DNA of 64,000 nt, from positions 3,045,993-3,109,992 of the forward strand of contig RPFO01000154.1 in assembly GCA_009746045.1 (NCBI GenBank). Direction: 5' to 3'. The notes below the pieces were generated by a model. The model saw only the letters and a program-made list of their open reading frames with translations. It was not told where the DNA came from and did not search any database. This DNA comes from Mesostigma viride. Its lineage: Eukaryota > Streptophyta > Mesostigmatophyceae > Mesostigmatales > Mesostigmataceae. Position numbers and translations under genes: made by a program. This document shows, in pieces, positions 52,920 through 63,483 of this stretch (positions within the stretch are counted from its first letter, which is position 1; each line of letters begins with the position of its first letter).

Positions 52920-55900
52920 ACCTGTCAGCAGGGGGTAGCCTGGTCAGGTCCTCAGCTAGTACCCCAAGCCCTGAAAAATTTTGTTTACCTGTTTTTGTCA
53001 CTACTGTGGATGCTGCATCCTCTGCACCCCTGCGTGTGCGTCCTTTGATGTTTCTAAATGGTGGCCTTACCGTTCCTACTACCGTGGTAGACCCTTTTCT
53101 GCGTCCTCATGATATCCTCAATGTTTCTGTCCTCGTAGATAGTGGGGCTGCCAGCTCCTTTGTAAGTGAGGCCCTTGTTAGGAGACTAGGATTAGTATCT
53201 ACCCCTCATGCCTCTCCAGTGACTGTACACTATGCTGATGGTCGCACCAGTCACTCTCCTGGGACTGTATCCTTACCACTCCTCATTCAGGGTCGCCAGA
53301 TTAAATTGGTGGCGACCATAGGTCCTATAACGACTGCGGATATATTGTTGGGCTTAGATTGGCATCAAGACCACAAAATCACTATTAATTATGACACTAT
53401 GGTTATCTGGTTCCCTGACAATTCTTATTGGGTGCCTGAACGACACTATAAGGTAGAAAATCTTTCCTTGGTGGATATTACTCCTCCGCCTCCTCCTCAG
53501 CCTCCTCCTAGGCGTAGTATATCTGATGTCATAATGACTAAAGATCAATTACGAGCAGAACTAAAGGAAAATGGATATTTATTATGTATGTTCCTCCAAT
53601 TGGAAATACAAGAAATACCTATTAATAATGTGGGAATAGATCCTGATAAACCCAATGCAATAGGAGTAGGGTTTGACAAAACGGAGTTAGCCCGCTACAT
53701 GGCTGTTATTGATTCCTCTAAGGTCTTTGAAGAAAAGACCCCCTCATACCCTCCTCCGCGTCCTGTTTTGCATCGTGTTGTGATTAAAGATGGTGCTGTT
53801 CCTACGCACTCCCCTATGTATAGAATGGGCCCTACAGAGCTTAAAGAATTAAAGCAGATTCTCGTAGACCTTTTAGAGGCAGGTTTAATAGAACCCAGCA
53901 ATTCCCCATATTCCGCTGGTGTTTTGCTAGTTCCTAAGCCAAATGGCAAGTTCCGCTTGGTTACTGATTATCGTAAATTGAATGACATTACTGTAAAATC
54001 TAAATACCCCTTGCCTAGAATAGACGATATTTTTAATAAAGTTAAGGGTTCCTCCTGTTTCACTGTCCTTGATTGCGCGGATGGGTTTTGGCAGTTGCGG
54101 ATAGCTCCGGAGGATTGCCACAAAACTGCCTTTGCCACTCCTTTCGGACACTACCAGTTTAGGGTTGCGGCAATGGGTTTATGCAATTCTCCCTCCTCCT
54201 TCCAGATGCTTATGAATGACATCCTCAGACCCGTCATGGGTACCTCACACCTACCTCAAGTCTCCTCTGACCTCAAAGATCCCACTTTTTCCTCGGTTCA
54301 AATCTCTGAACATGATCGTTCTTGCGCACAAGCTTACCTAGACGATATCCTTATTTATTCCCCTGACTTCGAAACCCATCTCGTGGACCTCAAAAAGGTT
54401 CTAGATATTATGGCCGCTAATTCCTTGTGGGCTAGGCGAGCTAAAGTGCGGTCTGGTCGTAGTGTTCCCTTCCTCGGTCACGTCCTATCTGATAAAGGTG
54501 TTGCTACCGATCCTGATAAAACAAGGTCCATCCAGGATTGGCCAGTGCCTACGGATGTCAAAAGTGTACGCAGTTTCCTCGGTCTTGCCTCCTATTACCG
54601 ACGTTTTATTCCTCGGTTCGCGACTATCGCGGCTCCTATTAACCACCTGCTGAAGAAGGATATTCCTTTTGTTTGGGGCCTTGAGTGCCAACAAGCTTTT
54701 ACAACCCTCAAGTCTCTTTTACTCTCGCCTCCGGTCCTCGTCTTGCCCGATACCTCACGACCATTTGTAGTAGCTACTGACGCTAGTAAGGTAGCGATTG
54801 GGGGTGTTCTCCTCCAAGACCAGGGTCATGGTTTGCAACCCATCGAATACATCTCTAGGACTATGTTACCTGCTGAACGCAACTACCCAGTTCATCAACA
54901 AGAGTTATTAGCTGTGGTATATTGCTGTCACTCTTGGCAACATTTCCTCAAAGGGGCCCAGTTCGATGTCTGTATCTGCGAACCTTGTGATGCTGACCCT
55001 TACCGGTTGATTATTCAAACCGACCATCGTCCTCTGATTCACCTCCTGTCACAACCTAACCTCACTCCTCGGCAAGCGCGGTGGATGGAATTCCTTGCGC
55101 AATTCGCCCCATTTAAATTGCAATACGTCAAGGGCGTAGATAATATAGTCCCTGATGCTTTATCCCGACGTCCTGACTATTCCTTTTTCGAGGATCTAGA
55201 TGTCCTCACTACCACCCTCGTTCCTACTCCTCTTGGTGTTTTCCCCTATGGTGACGTCCCTGATGACGGGCAGTATACCTACCTTTTCCATACCTCTGTC
55301 CGTTTTCCCGATCTCCTCTCCCATGTAGGCCTTTCTCTGCGGTGTGAGGGCACACCTGTCACCTTGGGGGAGGGGGAGGATACTAATAAAATTATTTCTT
55401 GTCCCCTAAGTCATGTTTCCACTAGGGCTGGGAAGTCGTATGGTAATGTTGTTCCTTCTGGTCCACCCCTCCTTTTTGGTAAAGCTGTGGGTGACTTGTT
55501 CAAACCCTCTGTAGATACCTCGGTAGCCAATCCTACGTCGGATTTAGAGCGTCTCATCAGTAGATTTACGGCCACTGAGCCGGAAGCCTTGACCGCAATC
55601 TCCTCACACCCTCAAAAATTTGGGAAGTACCCGTGCAAGTTTGTGGGTGGCTTCTTGTATGTGCTGTTAAAGGATGATCCTCCGCAATGGCGTTTGTATG
55701 TTCCTCCGATTTGCCGCTCCTCCTTGTTGTTTGAGTTACATGATCTAGCTGCTCACCAGGGCGGGAAGCGTGTGCGGGATTTGGTAACCCGTTCATACTT
55801 CTGGCCCTCCCTCCTCAGTGATGTGGATGAATATGTTAGGACATGTCAGTCATGCCAGGAAATGAAACCTAGTAATGTGGGTCAGATAGCAGAACCTCGT

Positions 55901-57054
55901 ACCCTCCCTGATCCTATAATGCCTTGGGATTCCATTATGATGGATTTTGTGGGTCCCTTTAAAAAGAATCCAAAGGCAATGCGCAGATCCTCGTGTTTGT
56001 AGACCGCCTTACTAGACGTTGTCATCTTGTCCCTTGTCCCTTGGAGCTTACTGCTCGTGACTGTGCCCAGCTGTACCTTCAGAATGTTTATCGTTACCAT
56101 GGGTTGAGCAGGCAGTTTATCTCTGATAAGGACAAGTTGTTTACCTCAGACTTTTGGACAGAGTTCTTTGCTGCTATTGGTACTAAAGTGACGTTTGGCA
56201 CTGCGTACCATTCCTCCTCCTCACACCTAGTAGAGCGTTTAAATAGAGTGGTAGAAGAAGCCCTCAGACATTATGTAAATGGGTCTGGTAGTGACTGGGA
56301 AGATTACCTATGTTTGGTTGAATTTTCTTTGAACAACTGTCCTCAAGCTGCGCATGGATTGACCCCTTTCTTCCTTGACACTGGTCGTCAACCCTTAACC
56401 CCCACCTCTCTTTTAGCTAGTCCTCTCCGTGATAAGGATACTGTGTCTCGTGAAACGATTGCTGGTGTTCATGAATTGCTGTCTAAGATGAAAAACGCTC
56501 ATGACCAGGCCATCGCAGGATACCACAAGGCACAGGCCAAATACTTAGATAGGCTGCGTTCCTCACTGGATAGAAGGGCCCCAGAGATAGAAGTAGGCGA
56601 CCTCGTATTGGTAGAAGGCCCTCGTGTGGGGCGCTTCGCCCATAAGTTTGAGGCGGAGCTGAAGGTGAAGCTTAGGCCCGCTTTCCTTGGCCCTTTCCGT
56701 GTGCTTTCTAGAGTAGGCAATTTCCTCTATGAAATAGATATTCCCTCCTCTTGGCAGACCCACTCTCGCTCTTTCCATAGGAGTCAGCTCAAACTGTATC
56801 ATCAGAGTACGTTTGCTGGTAGAGAGTTAGCTCCTGCTCCCTTGGAACATAACCCTGACACTGGTGAAGTAGAGGATGAGGTAGAGAGTATCGTGGCCCA
56901 CAGAGATGTAAAAAGGGGCCGCGGTACTCAACGCCAGTACAAGGTTAAGTGGTTGTATGCCCGTGGGGAGGTAGATAGAGTATGGTACTCCGAGTCGGAG
57001 TTAGATGGGTGTAGTCGCCTCTTGAGGGAGTACAAAAACCTGCACCATCTCTAG
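52895..57054 (+). CDS. pol: Pol: protease, RT, RNase H, integrase, chromodomain (one frame break)
   Basis: Protease: LVDSGAASSFV, with the catalytic Asp at 53138. Reverse transcriptase: FRLVTDYRKLNDITVKSKYP, TVLDCADGFWQLRIAPEDC, then YLDD at 54335-54346. RNase H: FVVATDASKVAIGGVLLQD and HQQELLAVVYCCHSW, with IIQTDHRPL. Integrase: HHCC finger (ELHDLAAHQGGKRV then CQSC, about 55735-55860) and a D,D,E core (MMDFVGPF; FISDKDKLF; LVERLNRVVEEAL). It ends with a GPF-type module (RPAFLGPFRVLSRVGNFLYE) and a chromodomain (VESIVAHRD then QYKVKWLYARGEVDRVWY, about 56876-57010). The frame changes by -1 near 55963-55990, inside the integrase core after KKNPK. No slippery heptamer fits there, so a one-base deletion or an assembly error is more likely than programmed shifting. 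Confidence 0.9.
52907..52913 (+). promoter_or_regulatory. -1 ribosomal frameshift heptamer (gag-pol)
   Basis: GGGAAAA is set as G GGA AAA in the gag frame, the X XXY YYZ layout needed for -1 slippage, and is followed by CAG and the gag stop. The pol frame is open from 52895 and is exactly the -1 frame, with no ATG near its start. A 7-G run at 52899-52905 lies just upstream. I did not establish a downstream stem or pseudoknot. Confidence 0.75.
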
Positions 57055-57129
57055 TTGTTTGTCCTCCTTGCCTTATGTTCTTCCTTTTGTGTATGGGGCG
57101 GATGGTTGTCCCCCCCCTCCACAGCCTTC

Positions 57130-60100
57130 ATGGCGACGCTTACTCCTCACGAGGAGCGCCTGGCTGCTCCTCCGTCTCCAGATCCTCAGTTATTCCACGA
57201 GGTGCTCCCAGGCCGATGGGTCTCGCGGAGCTGCTTCCCGGGCGGCCGCGTGCATGCGGCCCTCACGCCTGACCGAGCGGCCTTAGTCCGGACAGCGCTG
57301 TGCGGTATTTCGTGGCATGCCTCCGACCCTCTGGGCCAACATCTAGCTGTGCATAGCTTCGATGACGCTGGCCGTTGTGTCCTCGGGTGTGGCTCACGCT
57401 GTCCTGCGCTTGCACAGATAGAGGCCGTGCTGCAGGGCCCGCGCATTTTTTCATACCTATCGACTCCGGATGGGCGTGCGCGCATTAGGGATATTTTTCC
57501 CTGGCTTCCGGCTGAGGGGGATGCGGAGCTCGATGAGTTCCCTTGTGACCTCGTGAGGGCTGTTGAATTCATGGAGCGTGAAGATGAGGCAACCTCAGCT
57601 CCACCAGCCGTGGCTGCGGAGGTTCTAGCTTCCATGCCCCTCACGGATCTTCCTCCGGACCTCGGGCGGCCGGGTTCCTCTGGTCCAGGGTCGTCGGTGA
57701 CGGTCTCCTCGGTTGCAGAGTCTCTTCCTCCGCCGTTGACCCTGCTGTCGCCAGTCTCTCGACCGTCGTCGTGGAGATGCAAGCGCAATTCCAGGCGTTG
57801 TTGTCGGCATTCACTGCATTCACCGCGGCACCTCCGTCTGCGGTTCCCGCTCAGCCAGCCGTCGAGCCTCCGTCCGTGGTGTCCTCCGTCGCGCCTGTTC
57901 GACCGGCTGTCGGACCTGTGTCCGTGGCGTCCTCCGTTGCGCCTGTTCAACCGGTCGCCCACCTTCCGCCAGTGGAGCCCTCCGTCACACCTGTCCAGCC
58001 GGTCGCTGTCGCTCCGTCTGTGGAGCCCTCCGTCACGCCTGTTCAGCCGGCGGCTGTCGCTCCGTCTGTGGAGCCCTCCGTCACGCCTGTTCAGCCGGCC
58101 GCTGTCGCTCTGTCCGTGGCGGCCGCCGCCGCGCCTGCTCAGCCGACCGAGCCTCAGCGTCATCCAGATTTGGGCAAGGCGTCGACGGGCAAGTGGGTGT
58201 TTGACACTACCGAGGATGCGTATGATTCGGCCATGGGTGATTGGACCTCCGCCCGACCGGCCACAACGTTTTCCCCTGTCGCCACTTCCGCCGCCACCGC
58301 CTCTTCTGTCGCGCCTGCCTCCGCCGTCGTCCACCGACCGCGCGTTGCTCCTGTTGCGGCGTCCTCGGCTTCGGTCACGCGTGTCAGTGAGGTAGAGTTC
58401 CGGCATGTCAGGGCGGTAGAACTGCTCAGTGTGTTGTCCGCCGCGGACCGTGAGCGTTTTCCGACAGTGGCCCATCTAGATCCGCAGGTGTCCGATGTTG
58501 CGGTCGCTGGACTGGCCATGTCCGCCGCCCTCTGTCGGGCTGTGGCTCTCCCTCGTGTGGCCAGTGTAGTTACCAACACGGTGTCATCGTCTCAGTTTTG
58601 CTACGCCTCCTCGTTACCTCAGGAGATGAACCTCCCACTAGAGACGGATAGGCCTCCGTTTAATATGGTGGTGCTGGCCGATCCGTTGTTTGATGGTGAG
58701 GTGCGGGCGCAGAGGGTCATATATCGTTGGGCGCGGGCTGCTAACGATCCTTGCTATACCTATGGTGATGTCCAGTGGGCGTATCCTCAGCCCCTGTGGA
58801 TCATGCCCTCGGATGCCATGTACTTCAGTCGTCCTGTCCCTGCGGGTGCTCTCTACTCCCTGCGCATCCAGCCGGGCCTGCAGTGGGATGCTTGTCGCCC
58901 TGCGCCCCTTCCGGGTCAGGGGCTGGATGAGCCTGGGTTCCAGCCTCCGCGCACGACGGGTACCCACCTGTCGACTTACGGCTCCCGTCAGTGCTTGCGC
59001 CGCTGGCAGGGTCGTGAGATTCGGCACGTGCGTCTGTGGCCCGGCAACGTGGAACGTTTCCTGGATTTGTTTTTCACCTCTGTTGCTCGTGGTGAGCTGG
59101 TCTTCCATCGGTTCCTCCTGCGCGCCCTCCTTCTGCTGTCGGCAGAGCCCTTCGTGCGACAGTTTCAGTGTGGGTTCCTTGACTGGGCCCGTGGACAGGA
59201 GTTAGGTTAATATTGTGCGGAAACCTTTTTGCCACTTGGGCTACTCAGGTTCCGCACAATATTACCGGCGATAACCACTCGCCGGACACTCAAGTTCACG
59301 ACGTCGTGAACTTGAGTGTCCGGCGAGTGGTTATCGCCGGTAATATTGTGCGGAACCTGAGTAGCCCAAGTGGCAAAAAGGTTTCCGCACAATATTAACC
59401 TAACTAAAACCTAGCCTCTTGGGGCGAGGACGAATCACTAGGCTCGGAACACCCGTATGCATGAATATGATCGAATATAAGCATCTCGTTGGTGCAAATA
59501 TCGATATGAATATGATCGAATATGAGCATCTCCTTGGTGCGCATATGATTAGAGCCGGGTGCCAAATCGGAACGAATTATTCCCCCAAATAATCCGCTTC
59601 CGAGTGGATTCGAACCTGCGCCCCGCAAGGATCCAGGTCTTAGTTAGGTTAATATTGTGCGGAAACCTTTTTGCCACTTGGGCTACTCAGGTTCCGCACA
59701 ATATTACCGGCGATAACCACTCGCCGGACACTCAAGTTCACGACGTCGTGAACTTGAGTGTCCGGCGAGTGGTTATCGCCGGTAATATTGTGCGGAACCT
59801 GAGTAGCCCAAGTGGCAAAAAGGTTTCCGCACAATATTAACCTAACTAAGACCTGGATCCTTGCGGGGCGCAGGTTCGAATCCACTCGGAAGCGGATTAT
59901 TTGGGGGAATAATTCGTTCCGATTTGGCACCCGGCTCTAATCATATGCGCACCAAGGAGATGCTCATATTCGATCATATTCATATCGATATTTGCACCAA
60001 CGAGATGCTTATATTCGATCATATTCATGCATACGGGTGTTCCGAGCCTAGTGATTCGTCCTCGCCCCAAGAGGCTAGGTTTTAGTTAGGTTAATATTGT

Positions 60101-60491
60101 GCGGAAACCTTTTTGCCACTTGGGCTACTCAGGTTCCGCACAATATTACCGGCGATAACCACTCGCCGGACACTCAAGTTCACGACGTCGTGAACTTGAG
60201 TGTCCGGCGAGTGGTTATCGCCGGTAATATTGTGCGGAACCTGAGTAGCCCAAGTGGCAAAAAGGTTTCCGCACAATATTAACCTAACTACAGGTGGTCC
60301 TGACACAGCATCGTTACTACTGGGCTTTCCTCGGCATGTATCCTGATGGCGTCTGGGAGGATGTGTTCCTCCATGTAGACAGGCATGATAACCCTGCTGA
60401 TGTTGCTCATCACCGGGCGTACCTGGATGTGCTTTTGGCCACCCGTGGTACTTTTCAGGCTAAGTACTGGTGTGTAGACAGAGGGCTCTAG
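57130..60491 (+). pseudogene. Unknown 3' ORF after pol, shifted and split by the palindromic element
   Basis: The first ATG is at 57130. The first frame runs through MATLTPHEERLAAPPSPDP and LAQIEAVLQGPRIFSYLSTP, then loses sense near 57740-57770, where another frame takes over (EMQAQFQALLSAFTAFTAAP). A set of near-identical repeats of PSVEPSVTPVQPAAVA type follows (58000-58110), then a folded-looking part (VEFRHVRAVELLSVLSAADR; WDACRPAPLP; HVRLWPGNVERFLDLFF). At 59200 the palindromic element interrupts it. If one copy of the ACAGG duplication is ignored, the frame continues from GQ into VVLTQHRYYWAFLGMYPDGV and stops at 60491. I do not recognise the protein. It sits where some elements carry env, but I see neither a signal peptide nor a clear membrane anchor. 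Confidence 0.6.
59200..60289. mobile_element. 1,090-bp perfect nested palindrome element
   Basis: Bracketed by ACAGG (59195-59199 and 60290-60294). Layout U-S-U-S'-U: three copies of a 206-bp palindrome U (59200-59405, 59642-59847, 60084-60289; cores CACGACGTCGTG centred at 59302.5, 59744.5 and 60186.5) separated by a 236-bp segment S (59406-59641) and its exact reverse complement S' (59848-60083). The whole is therefore one perfect palindrome about 59744.5. U starts AGTTAGGTTAATATTGTGCG. S carries a B-box-like tRNA 3' half beside the central U (GGTTCGAATCC at 59873-59883 in S'). The 61-codon frame in U is identical on both strands because U is a palindrome; it is not a credible gene. It appears to be non-autonomous and moved by an unknown enzyme. 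Confidence 0.85.
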
Positions 60492-60838
60492 GCCCGACCT
60501 GAGGGTGTTGTCCCTCCGGTATATAGAGTCGCCCTCATATTCTGGCCAGTTGATTGGTCGTTCTTGGTCCTTGGTACTGATTTGTTTACTCTGTGTGTCC
60601 TGCCCAGTGCCGTCCCCCCCGGCAAGGACTCTGTTCCAGGCAGTTAGGGGAACCTCCCACCAGGCTTGGTGCTGGCTAACCCTACACCACCCGGCGTGGT
60701 GGTGGAGACCGAGTTAACATGTTGGTGCTTTGTACCTTGGATGGCCTGTCGATTGTGTTAGGCTTTGTTGGGTGCTTTAGATCCTCCTTCTCCTTTGGTT
60801 TCCTCCGTGTACGTAGGGCGAGGGCTTCCTACCTTTGT
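60492..60838 (+). other. Untranslated region of the LTR element
   Basis: Between the stop of the 3' ORF and the polypurine tract I see no coding frame of note. A GTGGTGGTGGAGACCGAG-like purine-rich stretch lies near 60697. Confidence 0.6.
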
Positions 60839-60849
60839 GGGGGGGGAGG
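60839..60849 (+). promoter_or_regulatory. Polypurine tract
   Basis: GGGGGGGGAGG ends directly at the first base (T60850) of the 3' LTR, where plus-strand priming is expected. Confidence 0.9.
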
Positions 60850-61426
60850 TGTTACGTCGCGTAACTTTTGTTGTTGTTACGGACGTAAATTAGGTCCTTT
60901 GTGCCTCAGCCATTTCGAGACAGTCCGTTGACTTTCCTAAGCTTACGTGTAGTTAGGACCTTTTTGGCCGGTTGGTACCGGGCCTTGTGACGTGGCAATC
61001 GTACAGTAGGGTGGCTTGGTGCAGTCGCGCCGCGCTGCGTACTTTAGTAGTGGTCCTTTATCCTCCGTTTGAACCTTGTGGACATGCGTTGGTCCTGTAG
61101 GCGAGGGTCGGTGTCGGCCCGAGCATACACGCATGTCGGCGATCATTTATGCAGCGGTTGTCCTTCGTGAATCGCACTCGGCGTGTATTATGGAATTGTA
61201 ATACATCGTTTTGGGTCGTGAATTTACCAGTGTTTACTTCGTAGTGTCCCGGCATTATTTGGTATATATATGGCGTACAGTAACCGCATGTATCGGAATG
61301 CATTGAGAGCAGAGTCGTCGCGTCCTAGGTCTTATAGCCAATACAGCTCCTCATCGCTAGGTACCCTCACTAGTTTAGGTAAGGTTAGGCGCGGGGTTTG
61401 GGATCGAGTAGAGCCTGGGCGTAACA
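60850..61426 (+). repeat. 3' LTR
   Basis: 577 bp, TGTTACG...CGTAACA, the same as the 5' LTR except for the two indels noted there. It is followed by the GATAG duplication. Confidence 0.95.
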
Positions 61427-62718
61427 GATAGTCAGTACTTAGAGTGGTGTAGGGGACGTAGGGAGGCCTCTTTTCAGCTTCGCAACTTGATCCCAGCATT
61501 TGCTGGCAAGGTCGGCTGGCCGCTATGGCGGCTGCGCTGAATGTAAGACGATGCTATCGGCCTCTCCGGGCGTGGAGAGGCCTGGAATAAAGGTCTTTAT
61601 GTTCGCCACCTACCGTTACAGGCCACGGTAATGGTTGTTGGGTGGGGGGCTCTACGATTTGAGTAAAAGGGTGTGATTTCCGGCGCTGGGCCCACTGACG
61701 ATTCCCTCTACCCCTGGGTGCGGCAAGCAGCTTCCTGACACTGGCTGGGGAAGCTGCGTTTTCAGTAGGACAACGTCAGGGAAGGAGCCATACAGGCCAG
61801 GGCCAGCGGCTACGGTGGAAAGAATCACAGGTGGAGGCGAATCTGCCTTAAACGTGGAGATGGCTAGCGCGGGGTGCCAGGGTAGCCCATAACTGCCAGG
61901 AGCCTGACAGCGGACCCGATCTTTCGGCCTGTGGCCAGACGGGAGTTTTGGGGAGGATGCGGGGCTGGAGCGAATCTTGGTGGGAGGAGCGCGCTCTTCA
62001 TCATTGCCCAGTTTTTCAGCAAAGAATGTTCGCCTGGCGGGGCTGAAATTCTTGCTGTTTTATCGCCTTGTTTTTATCCTGTATGATGCATTAATTAAGG
62101 AAAAGCGATAAAGAGTTCGGTTCAGCCAGGGGGGCATATCTATGCCATAAAAATTTTCCTACAACAACACAAGCCCTGGTCAGGGCCTTGGCTAAGCAGT
62201 TTCCAAGCCAAGGCCTTGGTAGGGTAGAGGGCCTATCGCCACAAAGGTTTCAATGCCGGGAAATCCCAGCCTCGGGGGTGGGGCTGGTGATGGGTCCTGG
62301 GCTTGTGAGAGACGGTCCGGGGGCGTAAGGCCAAATGAGCAGCCGCTGGAAACCGCCCCCCTAACGGGGGGAACGACATGGGTGCCGCCCTGCGTCCGCC
62401 GGGAAACCGTAGCGGCCACACGTACGGGGGCGGCAGTACAGCCGCGGCAGCATGCGGGAGGGGGGCCAGGGGCGGAAAGAAACTCGGCACCAAGGTTGGC
62501 GATAGCCTTGGTGGCCAGGTAGGAGGTGGGGGGGCAACACCTTGTGTTCGAGTATGCTGGGCCCCCAGCATGGTGCTACAATAACCAACTTGATAATGAT
62601 GTGCACTCAGTTTGAAGGTGTGGTATAGGCTGTCCGTATGAAGCCTAGCAAACAAAAATGTAAAATAAATGTTTCTCTTGGTGGGAAGGAACTCCAATGG
62701 ACCAAAAACAATAAATGT
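61427..62718 (-). mobile_element. Repeat R, copy 1, part right of the LTR element
   Basis: Resumes GATAGTCAGTACTTAGAGTG and matches 63770-64000 almost base for base (CTATCGGCCTCTCCGGGCGT, then GGAGAGGCCTGGAATAAA). The middle (61690-62520) is unique here and has no sensible ORF. The last part (62535-62718, CACCTTGTGTTCGAGTATGC and GGAACTCCAATGGACCAAAA) matches 63080-63262. No protein domain is seen; it may be a non-autonomous retroposon or a LINE 3' region. Confidence 0.6.
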
Positions 62719-63263
62719 ATTTGTTGAGCTTCGCTCATTTTATATATGACGCGTGGACGGGCTCAAAGGGGACCGACCTGCCGTAGGTAGCGTAAGACTA
62801 GCGCTTGTCACGAGGGTACTGCACCGGCCGGCCCTTTTTTGCGGCTGAGTGTGATTCCGGAGGACAGGCCTAGGTAGCTTCTAACGTACGTCACTAGACC
62901 TTGTACCTGCGCTAGCCGCCAGGCGTGGCGCAACTGTGATGGGCAGTCCTTGTACTTGCGCCAGCCGGCAGGCCTGCGTGGCGCAATGTGAATGATAGTC
63001 AGTACTTAGAGTGGTGTAGGGGACGTAGGGAGGCCTCTTTTCAGCTCCCACCCACCCACCCACGCTGCTAAGAGGGGCCGAACACCTTGTGTTCGAGTAT
63101 GCTGGGCCCCCAGCATGGTGCTACAATAACCAACTTGATAATGATGTGCACTGAGTTTGAAGGTGTGGTATAGGCTGTCCGTATAAAGCCTATAGCACAC
63201 AAAAATGTATAATAAATGTTTCTCTTGGTGGGAAGGAACTCCAATGGACCAAAAACAAGAAAT
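62719..63263 (-). mobile_element. Repeat R, copy 2, internally deleted
   Basis: Starts with the hairpin end TTTGTTGAGCTTCGCTCATT, follows copy 1 to about 63048 (TTTTCAGCT), then jumps to the end region (GAACACCTTGTGTTCGAGTA). About 1 kb of copy 1 is missing between. CACCCACCCACCCACG marks the junction. Confidence 0.7.
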
Positions 63264-63483
63264 GTATGTATGTATGTATGTATGTATGTATGTATGTATG
63301 TATGTATGTATGTATGTATGTATGTATGTATGTATGTATGTATGTATGTATGTATGTATGTATGTATGTATGTATGTATGTATGTATGTATGTATGTATG
63401 TATGTATGTATGTATGTATGTATGTATGTATGTATGTATGTATGTATGTATGTATGTATGTATGTATGTATGTATGTATGTAT
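63264..63483. repeat. (TATG)n array, ~55 units
   Basis: Perfect ATGT/TATG tetranucleotide repeat between repeat R copies 2 and 3. The CMYV and IHTY frames through it are artefacts. Confidence 0.97.

Larger units (their letters stand above)
49437..61426 (+). mobile_element. Ty3/gypsy chromovirus-type LTR retrotransposon, 12.0 kb
   Basis: Complete element bounded by 581- and 577-bp LTRs (TGTTACG...CGTAACA) with a 5-bp target duplication GATAG at 49432-49436 and 61427-61431. Order: LTR, primer site, small ORF with an RNase H1-type N-domain, gag with a CCHC knuckle, pol (protease, reverse transcriptase, RNase H, integrase, chromodomain), an unknown 3' ORF, polypurine tract, LTR. Integrase after reverse transcriptase and a chromodomain place it in Ty3/gypsy chromoviruses. 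At 12 kb it is long for the group because of the extra 3' ORF and the 1,090-bp palindromic insertion. Apart from two indels the LTRs look identical, so insertion was recent. Confidence 0.95.

Noticed and set aside
55955-56000. A second programmed frameshift in pol
   Set aside because: Within the only stretch where both frames are open there is no X XXY YYZ heptamer in register, so an indel is the simpler reading.
59200-60294. The palindromic element as an introner (self-made intron)
   Set aside because: A branch-like CTAAC and TACAG at the right end looked suggestive. But exact removal needs an intron that does not begin with GT, and using the nearest GT (GTTAGG) shifts the frame into a stop.
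59213-60306. Repeated 61- to 93-codon ORFs beginning MCGNLFATWATQV on both strands
   Set aside because: They exist only because the 206-bp unit is a palindrome; both strands give the same peptide, and it has no recognised motif.
57130-60491. Calling the 3' ORF an envelope protein
   Set aside because: No signal peptide, no convincing membrane anchor and no Cys pattern; position alone is not enough.
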